DNA of 64,000 nt from Letharia columbiana (lineage: Eukaryota; Ascomycota; Lecanoromycetes; Lecanorales; Parmeliaceae). The notes under the pieces were generated by a model that made no database searches, was not told the DNA's origin, and saw nothing but the letters and a program-made list of their open reading frames with translations. The stretch lies in assembly GCF_014066305.1 (NCBI RefSeq), contig NW_023501049.1, forward strand, positions 581,001 to 645,000. The letters are read 5' to 3'. Position 1 is the stretch's first letter; each line of letters starts with the position of its first letter. Shown piece by piece: positions 32,955 to 44,949 of this stretch. A program made the position numbers and the translations under genes.

Positions 32955-33290
32955 ATATATAAAAGAATAAGATAGAGCTAAGCTTAAAAATCTTAAATTT
33001 ATATATATAGTTAATTATTAATTTATTAGATCTACGCTTTTTAATTAGATATCGCGGGTAAATAAATTAACGTTCGTAACTATTAAAAATCTCTCTCTCT
33101 ACTTTTAATCTTTTAATAACTTTACTATTTTCTATTAAAATTTTAAGATTTTTTTTTAAATTATAGTTCGAAATATACGCTTTTTAATAATAAAAAAATT
33201 TCGAAATTCGATCTTATAATTATTAAAGCGTAAGGAATTTAAATATCGCTTACTAAAGTCGCTTATCAAAGTTCGCTCGATAGCTCTAAT
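32955..33290 (-). repeat. Dispersed repeat family A, RIP-mutated copy
   Basis: Carries the minus-strand family A blocks in order (AAGAATAAGATAGAGCT end, CGCGGGTAAATAAATTA, GCGTAAGGAATTTAAATATC) with extensive C-to-T change. It directly abuts a second partial copy. Confidence 0.55.
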
Positions 33291-33545
33291 TAAAAAATAG
33301 ATATAAATTATTTAATTTTAGAATAACTTTTTTATTTTTTATTAAAATTTTAAAATCTTTTATTTAAATTATAGAACGTAATATAGGCTTTTAGATAAAA
33401 AAAGAATTTCTAAATTTAGTCTTATAGATATTTAAAAGCGAGGAATTCAGATATCGCTTATTAAAGATCGCTTACTAAAATTTACTCGATAGCCTCGATT
33501 AAAAAAAATGATTATAAATTTAATTTATAGGCCTTTACTCGTTAA
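33291..33545 (-). repeat. Dispersed repeat family A, partial RIP-mutated copy
   Basis: Contains only the left half of the family A unit (minus strand), ending in AATTTATAGGCCTTTACTCG. It lies head-to-tail with the copy to its left. Confidence 0.55.
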
Positions 33546-33549
33546 TAAT

Positions 33550-34425
33550 AATATAATAAATCTACTATAAGAGTAGTAAACGTATAATCTCTTTACTAAG
33601 TATATCGATAATATATATAATAATTCTACTATAAGAATAGTAAATATACGATCTCTTTATTAAGTATATTAATAATATATATAATAAGCTTACTATTAAA
33701 TAATATTTAATATATTTAATTCTTTTTCTATCTTTCTATTAAATCTTATAATAAAGAATAAAATAAAGTAGACTTAATAGTAAGAGTATAGAAGATATAA
33801 GATAAATTTATAGTAAAGCTCTTAGACTAGACTATTAACGAGTATTAGAGAGTAATTTATAATATATATATACGTTAAATTTTCTTTAATTCTATCGAAG
33901 AACTATAATAAGAAGATTAGATAAGAGATTAAAGAAGAATATAAAGAATTTTATTAATACGTAAGTAAGATATAGCTATATCTCTAGAATCTTTAAAGAA
34001 TAAATATAAGTATAATATAGTTAAGACTAGTATACGATTCGATAAAATCTCGAATATAATATTTTTAAACGAATTAAAATTATTCGATATTTTTAACTAC
34101 TATTATTATATCTCGATAAATCGTCTTCGATCGAGATTTATATTAATTATAGATATTTAAAGATATAGAATAAGTAATAGACGTATATCTTCGATTTATT
34201 AGCTATAGAGACTATAACTATTTAAGAGAGAGAGATAATATTACGAGCGTATTCTTAATATATTATTACTTAATTCTATAGTCTAATATCTTAACGAAGA
34301 TATCTTCTATTATATTATATCTCTTTTCTATTTATATAATTCGATAGTCTTATTATTCTTAATCTATCTTACTTATAATAATATTATATCTATACTAGTT
34401 TTAATATATTTTATATATTAATTTT
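33550..34425 (+). repeat. Copy 2 of the ~900 bp direct repeat
   Basis: Same order of blocks as copy 1 at 31,150-32,110. The copies are separated by inverted copies of the ~440 bp dispersed repeat (family A). This copy has an extra ~50 bases near 34,040-34,085. Confidence 0.6.
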
Positions 34426-34580
34426 TTTAGAATATCTATCTATTTAATCTTTTATTTTATTTTTATTATTTATTTATTTTTATCTATAATATTTTAATTA
34501 AATTAACTTATTAAAAAAATTTAATATACGCTTATTATAAAAAATAAGTAATAAAGTATTTAAGAAATATAAATATAAAT

Positions 34581-35030
<450 letters not shown>

Positions 35031-35130
35031 GTTTAATTTAAATTTTAAATTTAAATTTAAATTTAAATTTAAATCTATAAATCAAATTTATAAAAAGTAA
35101 ATTTACTTTTAAATTTAAATTTAAGATTAA
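35031..35130. repeat. TTTAAA-type low-complexity tract
   Basis: Overlapping AAATTT/TTTAAA hexamers directly follow the trinucleotide tract, forming a near-palindromic low-complexity region. Confidence 0.8.
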
Positions 35131-35694
35131 ATTTAACTCTCGAATATATTATATAATAGAGTAAGAAATCTTAACGAAGTTTTAAAAAAGAGTAGAGTTA
35201 GAGTAGAGTTTTAGAGTAAAGAGATAAGTTTTCTTAAAACTTTAATTCTATTAATTTTTTTATTATTATAGTTCTTAATATAGTTTATACTTTTATATTA
35301 ATATTATATATATTATATTAGAGATTTCTTTAAAATTATAATTTTAATAATATAATAATAATTTTTAAAAGCTTAGCGAATATAGATTTACTTTATATAT
35401 CTCGAAGTTTTAATCATTTTTAAAGATAAATTTCTATTATTAATATACTATTAAATTCTATAATAATTTATATCTTTTATAACTTATATTCGCTAGCTAA
35501 TTATTACTATATTATATTTTTATATTTTTAATCTCTTTATCTTTTTAAGAAAAAGATTTATTATTATTTTATTATTAATTTTAATTTTAATTTTAATTTA
35601 TATTATAAAAGTTAATAAGATATTAAAAGTCGCTATAGAGTTAATAATAATTTTAAAAACTTCTTATTAATAAAAGATCTTATTATAAAGTAAC

Positions 35695-36245
35695 GAGTAA
35701 AGGTTTATAAATTAAATTTATAATTTTTTTTTTAATTAGAGCTATCGAGTAAGTAGATAAGCGATCTTTAATAAGCGAACTTTAATAAGCGATATTTAAA
35801 TTTCTTATACTTTAATAATTATAGAACTAAATTTAATAATTCTTTTTTTCTAAAAGCCTATATTTTATTCTATAATTTAAAAAAAATATCTTAAAATTTT
35901 AATAGAAAATAAAAAAGTTAGTTTAAAATTAAATAATATATATTTAATTAAGACTTAATTTTAAAATTCTTAAAAATTCGAAAAGCATAAACGGCGCTTT
36001 AAAAAAAATTTAAAATTTTAAAATTTTAATAGAAAATAAAAAAGTTATTCTATATATTAATAATATACGCCTATTTTTTTAATAAAGAAGATATAAAAGA
36101 GCGAGATTTTAATAATTACGAACGCTAATTTATTTATTCGCGATAACTTAGTCGATCTAGTTAAAAGACGTAATAACTTCGAATTAATAATTAACTATAT
36201 ATATAAATTTAAGATTTTCTAATTTAGCTCTATCTTATTCTTTTA
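35695..36245 (+). repeat. Dispersed repeat family A, RIP-mutated copy with internal insertion
   Basis: Starts CGAGTAAAGGTTTATAAATT and ends TAGCTCTATCTTATTCTTTT, the family A ends, with GCGATATTTAAATTTCTTAT inside. It is about 100 bases longer than the other copies, with part of the unit duplicated near 35,880-36,060. Confidence 0.6.
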
Positions 36246-36994
36246 TATATATTAATATCTTTAAAGTATTAATATTAAAATTTATTATTTAAAATAAGAA
36301 TAAGAATTAATTATATTAAAGACTTATAATTACGAGCTTTATAATAATATAATATTATCTATTCTTAATATAACTTTATTTATATTAATTCTTATTATAT
36401 CTTTAATAAATAATTTTTATTTTAAAATATTAAATTTAATCTTTTATATTTATCTTAATTTATTTATAAATTGAAATTTAAAAATCTAAAATTATTAAGA
36501 GATCTTTCTTATTAATAATATAGAAAATATATTTATAATACTTAATATATTTTTAACTATCTTATAGACGATAGATAATTAAATAAATATTAGAGTAATA
36601 ACTTAATTTTCTATTTATCTATATAAGTTTTAATAAAAGACTATTAATTTTAATTAGATTCTACTTAATTATAAAACGCTAGCTTATTATATTTATCTCT
36701 ATATTATTATTAAAATAAATTTTAATAAAAGTTTATAACTCGTCTTAATTATTAAAAAGTACTCTATTTTTATAAATTAACGATAAAATAAATATTACTT
36801 CTATCTTTATTCTTATTATTACGAAGTCTTTAATAAAGATTTTTCTTTTTCTATTAAATCGATTATATAAAGCTTATAGTTATTAATTAAATTAATCGAT
36901 ATATTATTAAAATTATTTATTTTCTATTTTTTCGATTTAATATCGATATTAATATAATACTCTTTTTCTTTATAATTATAATATTTTATATTAT

Positions 36995-38460
36995 TTAAAT
37001 TACTAGTTAAAAAGATATAATATAATATAATATATTAATCTATTATACTATACTCTAATAAGATATAAGATATTAAGATTTATATAATCTTATATCTAGT
37101 ATAATATAAGATCTTAACGATATATATTATAATATAATATATCTATAATATTATATTATAAAATAATATATATATAAGATATTTTAATTAAAATTTCTAT
37201 ATTTAAAAGTATAAGTACGATAAATTCGATATAATAACTATTACTACTATAGCTATTACTACTATAACTATTACTATTATAATTATTACTATTATTACTA
37301 TTACTATTATAACTATTACTATTATAACTATTATTATTATAACTATTATCGAAATATAACTCTCGCGTATTTTAGCTATTATATTTTTTAGCTATTTAAT
37401 TTTATACTATATTTAAAATCTAATCTTAAAGAGATTTTAGAGAATTAATTTATTCGTTTTATATATTATATATCTAATATTTTAATAGCTATTACTATTA
37501 TAACTATTACTATTATAGCTATTATTATTTATTATTAAAATAATCTATTATTATATAATAGTTATAATAGTAATAGTTATAATAAGATAATTATAATAAA
37601 AGTTATTATAATAGAAATAGTTATAATAAAAGTAGTTATAATAATAATAGTTATAATAGTAATAGTTATAATAATAATAGTTATAATAGTAATAGCTATA
37701 ATAGTAATAGCTATAATAGTAATAGTTATTATATTAAATTTATCGAATAAAAGTAGTCGTTAACTAGAATAATAACTAGAATAACTACTTATACTTTTAA
37801 ATATAGAAATCTTAGTTAGAATATTTTATATATATATTATTTTATAATATAACGAGTAAAGGCCTATGAATTAAATTCATAATCGTTTTTTTTAATTAGA
37901 ACTATCGAGTAAATTTGATGAGCGGTCTTTGGTGAGCGATCTTTAGTGAGCGATATTTAAATTCCTTACGCTTTAATAATTATAAGACTAAATTTAAGAA
38001 TTCTTTTTTTATCTGAAAGCCTATATCTCGTTCTACAATTTAAAAAAAAAATCTTCAAAATTTAATAGAAGATAAAAAAGTTATTCTATATATTAATAAT
38101 CTATATCTATTTTTTTAATAAGAAAGACGCGAGAAGAGAGATTTTAATAATTGCGAACGCTAATTTATTTACCCGCGATAATTTAAATAGTCTAGTTAAA
38201 AAGCGTAGAGAACTCGAATTTATAATTAGCTATATATATAAATTTAAGATTTTTAAACTTAACTCTATCTTATTCTTTTATATATATTAATATTATAAAT
38301 ATATTATATTATAATATATATCGTTAAGATCTCGAATTTATATTAGAAAAATAATATAATATTTAACTTTATTTATATTATATTCGAATACGATATAATA
38401 TTACTTAATATAAAATATCTTATAAGATATATTATATCTTTTCGACTAGTAATTTAAATA
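36995..38460. mobile_element. Inverted-repeat element with a nested family A insertion
   Basis: The left arm (36,995-37,212) begins near ACTAGTTAAAAAGATATAA. The right arm is its reverse complement, split in two: 37,775-37,849 and 38,290-38,460. The interruption is exactly a family A copy. Between the arms (37,225-37,745) are ATTACT/ATTATAACT minisatellite units on the left and their reverse complement (AGTAAT/AGTTATAAT) on the right, so the whole element can fold back. A single further copy of the arm lies at 54,256-54,500. No transposase frame is seen. Confidence 0.6.
37850..38289 (+). mobile_element. Dispersed repeat family A, nested copy
   Basis: About 440 bp starting CGAGTAAAGGCCTATGAATT and ending in TATTCTTTTATATATATTAA. 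It retains several TpG, including three GAGCG subrepeats about 15 bases apart (37,920-37,960). It interrupts the right arm of the inverted-repeat element, which shows that family A units move as discrete elements. No clear target-site duplication was found in the TA-rich target. Confidence 0.65.
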
Positions 38461-40554
38461 AGACTTATTATTCTTAAATTTATTCTTAAACTTATAATCT
38501 TAAAATCGTTTTTCTCTTAAATCGAATTTATTTTATCTTCGCGATAACTACGATTTATTATATTAAAGATTTCAATTTTCTTAATATTAATTCTCTTACG
38601 AAGTAAAAATATTACCTACTTCGTATTCTCTAATAAAATCTTACTTTCTCTTATTATTCTTTAAGTATATTATAAATATTAGAAGCTTATCTCGCTTTAT
38701 TAATATAATTTAAATATTAATTAATTAATAGCGAAGATTTATATAAAGCTTTATAAATAAGTAATATATTTATTAATTCTTAATATAGAGATTTATTTAT
38801 ACTTTTAATAATTAAAGATAATTATTAAATTAATATATAGTTTAATTTAATTTTTAATTAATTTTTATATATACTTAAATAACGTTAAATCTATAATTTA
38901 TTAAATCTTTAATTTAATTTAATAAAAAGTTAATAAACTTCTATTATATATAGTTATAATTCGAAAATCTATTCTTCTTATTAATTTATATTTTTTTTAA
39001 TTATTATTAAGAGATTAATAACTTTAAAGAATCTTATTTTTTTTAATAAGAAAGTTTTTCGAGATTAGATAAAATACTTTATTTATCTTTTATATTAGAG
39101 CTTAATACTTTTAAATACTCTTTTTATAATAAATTAATAATTTCTTTAATCGAATTATCTTTTAAGACTATTAGATAATATTATTATATTTAAAATTAAA
39201 ATTATTTATAATTCTCTTTATTTCTAAAATCGCTAATAATTGTAATATATTATCGTTATTATTATAATTATAATTTATAAATATTTTATCTAATTTAAAT
39301 AAAATAATCTTCGCTTTTAGAGATTAAAAATAATATTTTTATATAAATATATCTCGATAGCGAGTAATATATTCTATTTTATTATTTAGAATATAAATAG
39401 ATTTATTAATCTATTTATTAATATCTCGCTTTTTACTAGAGATACTCTCTTAATTATAAATAGTATTATTATTATTATTACTATTACTTAATTTCTTCGC
39501 TAGATTATTATCTATAAATAGTATAAAGATCTCTTTATAAAGTTTATAATATATCTTAATATCTTTAATTATACTATAATAATATTTTATTTTAATATTA
39601 TATTAATTAATAATAATTTATTTTATAAATATTATAACTACGCTTTAATTATAATTACTATATTAATTTTAAATCGCTATCTCTAAAAAGAATAAAAGAA
39701 TTAAAATTATTAGATTTAAAGAGCTTTAGAGTTATATAGTAATATAAAATTAAAAAGATAGATATATTTATATATCGATTTAATAGTAAAACTAATTCTT
39801 AAATAAATAAAGAAAACTCGAAGAAAATTACTTATTTAAGCTTATTCGCTAAGACTTCGCTAAGTATATATTAAACGTATATAAGTTAAGTAATCTAGAG
39901 TTCTCTCGCTTAGAACTTATAATTCTCTTTTTTAATAGCGTTTATATTAATTTTAACTATATATTAATTTTAAAAAGTATTAATTCTTTATTATATAAAT
40001 TAAGTTTTTAAAGTTTATTATATTTATTAAAGATATAGCGATAAATTAAGAATATATTACTACTATTAAAAAATAATCTAAGTTAATTTTTTTATAAAAA
40101 TTTATAAATCTTTTTAAACTTTATAAATTTCTATTAAAAATTTATTTATAGCTATTTTAATTATTCTATTAAATAATCTACTTATAGCGTATAATAATAT
40201 ATATATAAAATTGAAAAATAAATAAGATTATTAAAAAGCTTACTTTCTTAATATTTAAGAGTTAAAATTTTAAATAACTTCTACGCTAAGAAGCTAGTAA
40301 CTAATTAGATTATCGAATTTTACTATTTTTAATTTAAAATATATCTTATTTCTTTATTTTCGATTTAAACGCGAGTATATATAAGTATATTTAAAAGAGA
40401 AAGTTAAAAGAAAACTTTAAAATATTTAAATTTATCTTTTTAAATTCTTTTCTTTTATTAAAAATATAATAATAAACTAAGTATATAGAGTTATAGAATT
40501 ATTTATACGCTTTTAAATAACGTAGCGTAAATGAGATTTAATAAATTATTTATC
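38461..40554. other. RIP-mutated DNA without recognised elements
   Basis: About 2.1 kb of AT-rich sequence with the same CpA/TpG depletion. No frame, terminal repeat or protein trace could be identified by eye. It is probably degraded transposon sequence. Confidence 0.5.
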
Positions 40555-40935
40555 TATCGAGTTTACGAGAAGAGTCTCTTCGATAGAAGCTCTCGAAAAG
40601 CTCTTAAAGAATTCTTAGAGAATTAGAGAGATTTTAGAGAATTTCTCTCTAAGTATATTAAATAAATTATAATATCTCTCTTAATTCTTAATAAAATATA
40701 ACGTCTCTCTCGATTTTCAAAGTTAGATTTCTTAAAATTTCTTAAATTCTTCGAAGTCTTTTAAGAGCTCTTTAAGAGCTTTTATCGAAGAGATTATTAA
40801 AGTAAGCTTAAAATTAATTAAATATTATTAAAATAATTAAATTTCGAGTTTACTTTAATAATCCCTTCGATAGAAGCCCTCGGAGAGTCTTTAAAGAGCC
40901 TTCGAAGGGTTCGAGGGGTTTTAGGGGATCTCCCT
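40555..40935. repeat. Duplicated segment at the edge of the AT-rich block, mutated and unmutated versions
   Basis: A segment at 40,555-40,665 (GAGTTTACGAG, TCTTCGATAGAAGCTCTCG, GAGATTTTAGAGAATTTCTC) recurs at about 40,850-40,935 in a GC-richer form (CCCTTCGATAGAAGCCCTCG, GGGGTTTTAGGGGATCTCCC). A reverse-complement version lies between them. The right copy escaped most C-to-T change and marks the boundary of the normal-composition island. Confidence 0.6.
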
Positions 40936-41299
40936 AAGAATTAAACAATCAAAAACCAGTACTCGGCAAGCTTTTCACTACTGGGAAGCCCGCGCCCCAG
41001 CACATATTATTGTAAGGCCTCTCCGCGAGAATGGGCCCAAGGCATGGATATAAAGAAAGCAGCTGCGGGCTCTGATGGATACAGAGCAAGGGGGGACATA
41101 GATGATGGCTGAGCTGTTGTGTTTTTGCCATTGTCAAGTTAGGTGCGCGAGAGGAGTCGTCTTCTACATCGTTTCGAGCGCTTTGTTGGTAGTCACAACA
41201 ACACGTTTTGAATAATTTACACATATACATCCATACCGAGCTTAGGACTGGGACCTACCGTTCTCGTTCCGCAAAAAGAACAAGCGTGCTTTAGAGGGA

Positions 41300-41500
41300 T
41301 CACGGGTGCAGCGCAAGGAGGAGCGAGTAGATAGGGGGCAGAGTGAGTGGATAAGGAGCAGGAGCGAGCAAGGCGATAGCCCGGGGAATCGATCCTGTCT
41401 CATCTTCTCCTAGGGTCGCCAATCTGCCTGGGATCGGGATTCGTATCCTGAGATTGCCAAGCAAAACAATAAACCACCGTGCCACCGAAGGAAGCCGTTG
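41300..41500 (-). repeat. Possible tRNA-derived SINE-like segment
   Basis: On the minus strand an A-box-like TGGCACGGTGG (41,484-41,474) is followed by a weak B-box-like GATACGAATCC (41,447-41,437) and a better GGATCGATTCC (41,395-41,385). The spacing and lack of a clean cloverleaf argue against a functional tRNA. A tRNA-derived SINE is possible; the evidence is weak. Confidence 0.22.
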
Positions 41501-41738
41501 GGGCTCCTCGTACTACATAGAAGGGACGCAGCGCAGTCGAGGTTGAATTGGTTGCCTTGTGCACATTTCAAGCGGATTGATTATACTTTCACTTGTTGTA
41601 TAAGAAGACATGATGTTGAATCATGCTTGATATGAATCCCCACTACACTAAACATACATGTTGTTGAAACACGCTGGACACAAGTGGCCCATATACTTAG
41701 AAACTGACACGATGTTGAATCATGCAAGCTCCAAACAC

Positions 41739-42112
41739 TTAGTGCCGGCCTTCTGGAACTTTGCCTTTTCCTTTGACCCTATCACCCTTCCCCTTCGGAA
41801 AGGCTTCTGCGTGCCCCCTTTTCGTTCCGTACCGGGTTTCGAATAACGAGTCAAAATCTTTTTTAGGGGATGTCCTCGCATCTATCAGATTTGTGAAAAA
41901 TTCTCCAAAAAGATTTGCCGTCTTTTTCTTGTCGCATAGACGAAATAGTTGACCATGTGGCTGCTCTTCCTCCTCTAACAATTCCATGGCATGTTTTTGT
42001 TGGTGATTTGTCGCAGTACTGGCCAGAATCCGAATAACTTTTGCGCCCTCCCATTTTGCGAGCTCTTCCTTCATCTGCTTCCTTGCCTTCATCTGCTTCC
42101 CTTTCCTTGCCT
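41739..42112 (-). pseudogene. Out-of-frame C-terminal continuation of the Crinkler-type gene
   Basis: A minus-strand frame, open from about 42,140 to 41,739, reads as charged helical protein with a VIRILAST strand and a GQLFRLCDKKKTANLFGEFF segment. This is the kind of C-terminal part expected after the nuclease core. It is offset by one base from the upstream exon. The offset falls at a run of five G (minus strand; + strand C at 42,120-42,124). Just after it are three near-repeats of a GATGAAGGCAAGGAA unit. Either a frameshift truncated the gene, or the run is miscounted in the assembly, or a further intron exists. Confidence 0.45.
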
Positions 42113-44764
42113 TCATCTGCCCCCTCCATAAGACATCCATAAATCTGTCGTCCGAATCGCTTTCCCCATGTCATCCACAGCCCCCGTTTTCAGCTTTTCA
42201 AGCGCACGAAAGTCAGTAGGCCATCAGCTTCTGCGCTCGGTCCCAAACTCACCTGCAAAACACACAAGACTCGGGGTTCGGAGCTGTCTGTGGGTTCCAA
42301 CGAGAATACGATGTCTGGTCCACAATAATTATCAGGGAAGTAGAAGCTAGCAATTGGTGTGGGATCCTTTTCCCGGATCGATTTCATCCATTCCCATATT
42401 GGAACAACGGAACCAGAATTGGGATTTTCATTTTTCCCACTGTTGACGATTAGCAGGGTCCAGTGACGATGGTATTCTCTCGCTAACCTGCTATGAAAGC
42501 TCTTATTTCTATCGTGTGAATAACCAATGTTTCTTCCTTCGACCAGATGGTATGTGGATGCTTTGTGCTCTTTGCCGTCTTCACCAGCCTCGAAAAGAAA
42601 TTCCAAAATCTCTTCACGACGTTTTTCGCCTTCTGACCCAGTCATGCGATCCGAATGATGTAGACAATTCCACAATTCCTACGATCTAATTAGTATATAT
42701 TGTACCTACCGTAAGTATCAATTCTTACCAATGCTAAAAACCACTCTGCAGCTTTCCCAAAAGATGCTGCATCGTTCGTTGAGAACCGTAAATACTTTTT
42801 GAACATGTCATTATACATATCTTTGTTCTCCTCTCGAAACCACTCCTTGGCCGCGTCCATAGCAAGATACTCTTTCAAGGTGCCTTTTAGAGATTCTCCA
42901 TGCGTCTCGACTACGGCAAATGCTTCCGTAATCATTTGATGATCCTCGTCCTTTTCGAAGATTGTCGGCCTGTCTAAAAGATCGCTTTGAATGACAACCC
43001 AGCACAGCTCCTGTAAGATGGCGTCGTGATTGTCTCTCCGGAGCCGAGATAGTCTCTTCTTCAAGGACTCCTTAGCTTCCCGCATAGCGCTATCCGCGGC
43101 AGTAGATATGGCAGTCGAATCCAAGTTATCGTGGCCTTTCAGATGCTCCACATATCGAACTGACCACAAGTATCGTCCCCGCAGCCGAATACCATGCTCC
43201 TTGATGAGATTCAACACCTCCGGATTCGCTTTGATTTTCTTATTGAGCCCATCCTCTTCGTTTTTCCGATTGAGCCCATCCTCTTCGATCAGTTTCGCTA
43301 GTTGGTCGCCATTTGTGAGGAGTGGGAATTTTGTAAATGTCTTACATGTGGTGAGCAAACGCCCGGGCCAAACTCGTAGTCCGCGTTTGGGAAATTGTTG
43401 AGTGCTTTCGAGAATTGAGATTGTCTCCTTCAACTTCAGAGATGTTCCAGAGACGACGTATCTCTGGTCTTGATATCGCCGCCTAGAGTCGATTGAAATG
43501 ACATCAGAAAATACCTTTAAAAGGTTTCTTGTCTTCGAATTTCCGATGGGAACAAGGGTGTCGAGATAGCACTGCGCTTCATCAAGGCAATAAATGAAAG
43601 TCTTCTCTCTAAGCACCTTGTCCACACGGGTCATATGGTTGCTCAAGCCCAAGTGAGTTTCCCAACTATTGTCTAGTAACAGTAGCCTGAATATTGTCTC
43701 GAAAGGATCAATAGTAGAACAAGACTTCTGAAACCTTAGCCAGTTCGCAGGCGTGTCAGCCCCATGTATTTTTGAGGCAACTTCAAGGAACTTGTCGAAC
43801 ACCAAATGACGTGATAGTATAAGACGGCGAGACCACTCCGTAATTGAATATTTGCGGATATCCATCCCAGGCACAACATTGCCGAGATTCTCGATCAACT
43901 GCCATAGCAAGCACGAATCTCTTGAATATCCCCCCCGTAGAGGGTCGTACAAGTTATCGCAATCACGTTGCTGATTCAGACTGAGATTACCGGGCAGAAG
44001 ATAGTAGCCCCAGTGTTCGTGAAGAAGGCCCTCGATGCTTCTCGTCTTTCCAGAGCCAGAAACTCCATAGAGTAGGAGTATATCCGTATTTTCCCAGGAG
44101 ATGTCTTGGAGCTGAACTCCTCCCGACAATCTATAGACTTGTGCGAAAAATGTCCTCAGTCTATCCGCCATATTGTCAAGACACTTATCAATAGCATCAC
44201 GAATTGCCTGATTGACACCACTGATGAATGGAGACATATCATGTATGCCGCCAAACAATCCATCTATGCCCCAAAACATGAAATACCGACGATGTAAATG
44301 GTATTCTAAGCAGTGCACTGCTATAGTAAGTAAGATAGAAGGCCCCTTTTTTTACACGTCGGCTTACGATAGAACCTGAACAGAGAACTGTTCTTCTTCT
44401 TCTCATTAACATCTCGGTCAATTTGCTCAACAAGTTGCGTGCTAACTCGACTGGCAAGAGGATCATAGATTGTGGACAATCTAGATCTTGAAGACTGGTT
44501 GTCCTCGGCGTTGTTCTCTTTGAGAGTGTGCGGTAGTATTTGTATCCACTGTGGAAAGCTCTTTTTCATAGCTATCGTAAGCATCTCGAAGTATTTCTTC
44601 GGTGCGTCGTGGTACAATTCCAACACAAGAAGGAGAAAAAGGTCTTTTTTCCCTGGGACATTAACATAAGACACAGTAGCAATCATAAGCAGATACTCTT
44701 CAGATAGTGCGTCAGTAATTGTTGCTATTTGGAGAAGATCGACTAAGTTAGGCGGTAAAGACAT
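42113..44764 (-). CDS. Crinkler-type protein: P-loop NTPase with PD-(D/E)xK nuclease-like domain
   Basis: Crinkler-class proteins of fungi and oomycetes join a P-loop NTPase to a restriction-endonuclease-like domain; some act as effectors in host nuclei and others are of unknown role. Four exons on the minus strand: 44764-44368, 44320-42729, 42678-42253 and 42193 onward. The introns (47, 50 and 59 bp) have good donors and branch sites. Parts: an N-terminal helical region (1-132), Walker A GVSGSGKT (about 218-225), Walker B YCLDEAQ (about 378), a sensor-like VVSGTS, a helical linker with a 27 bp tandem duplication (EEDGLNRK/EEDGLNKK), then the nuclease-like part with CGPDIVF (Asp about 785). 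The last intron falls between the Gln and the Lys of the catalytic QxK strand. Read directly, the frame ends at TGA 42115-42113 (831 residues), but family-like sequence continues in another frame. No signal peptide is seen. Confidence 0.78.
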
Positions 44765-44949
44765 GCGAAGACATACTATAATAGGCTGTTACTCAGTCAT
44801 TATCTCCAGTCCAGATAGAGTTAACGTCCATGATCGGATAACGAGAATAACTGGGCTTCGAGAATCTTAGTAAGCATATATAAAACTTAGTAGTCTAATC
44901 GTATATAGTATAGATTTATTAATAAGGGTCTTTCTACAAAATAATAAAG

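Larger units (their letters stand above)
40936..42112. other. Left part of the normal-composition island
   Basis: GC content returns abruptly to normal. There are no supported genes in 40,936-41,738. A 93-codon frame at 40,949-41,230 (minus strand) has a Cys cluster near its start but no signal peptide or family. Two GATGTTGAATCATGC motifs lie near 41,612 and 41,712. From 41,739 to about 42,140 a minus-strand frame looks like the C-terminal continuation of the Crinkler-type gene. Confidence 0.5.

Noticed and set aside
38461..40554. Possible second DNA transposon relic
   Set aside because: I could not recover any ordered set of transposase or polymerase motifs by eye, so no element is named.
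40949..41230. 93-codon minus-strand frame with a Cys cluster, a possible small secreted protein
   Set aside because: No signal peptide (MYMCKLFKTCCC is not a typical leader), no even Cys spacing, and it sits at the edge of a repeat boundary.
41300..41500. tRNA gene
   Set aside because: A-box and B-box-like sequences are present, but no acceptor stem or cloverleaf could be paired; kept only as a weak SINE-like call.
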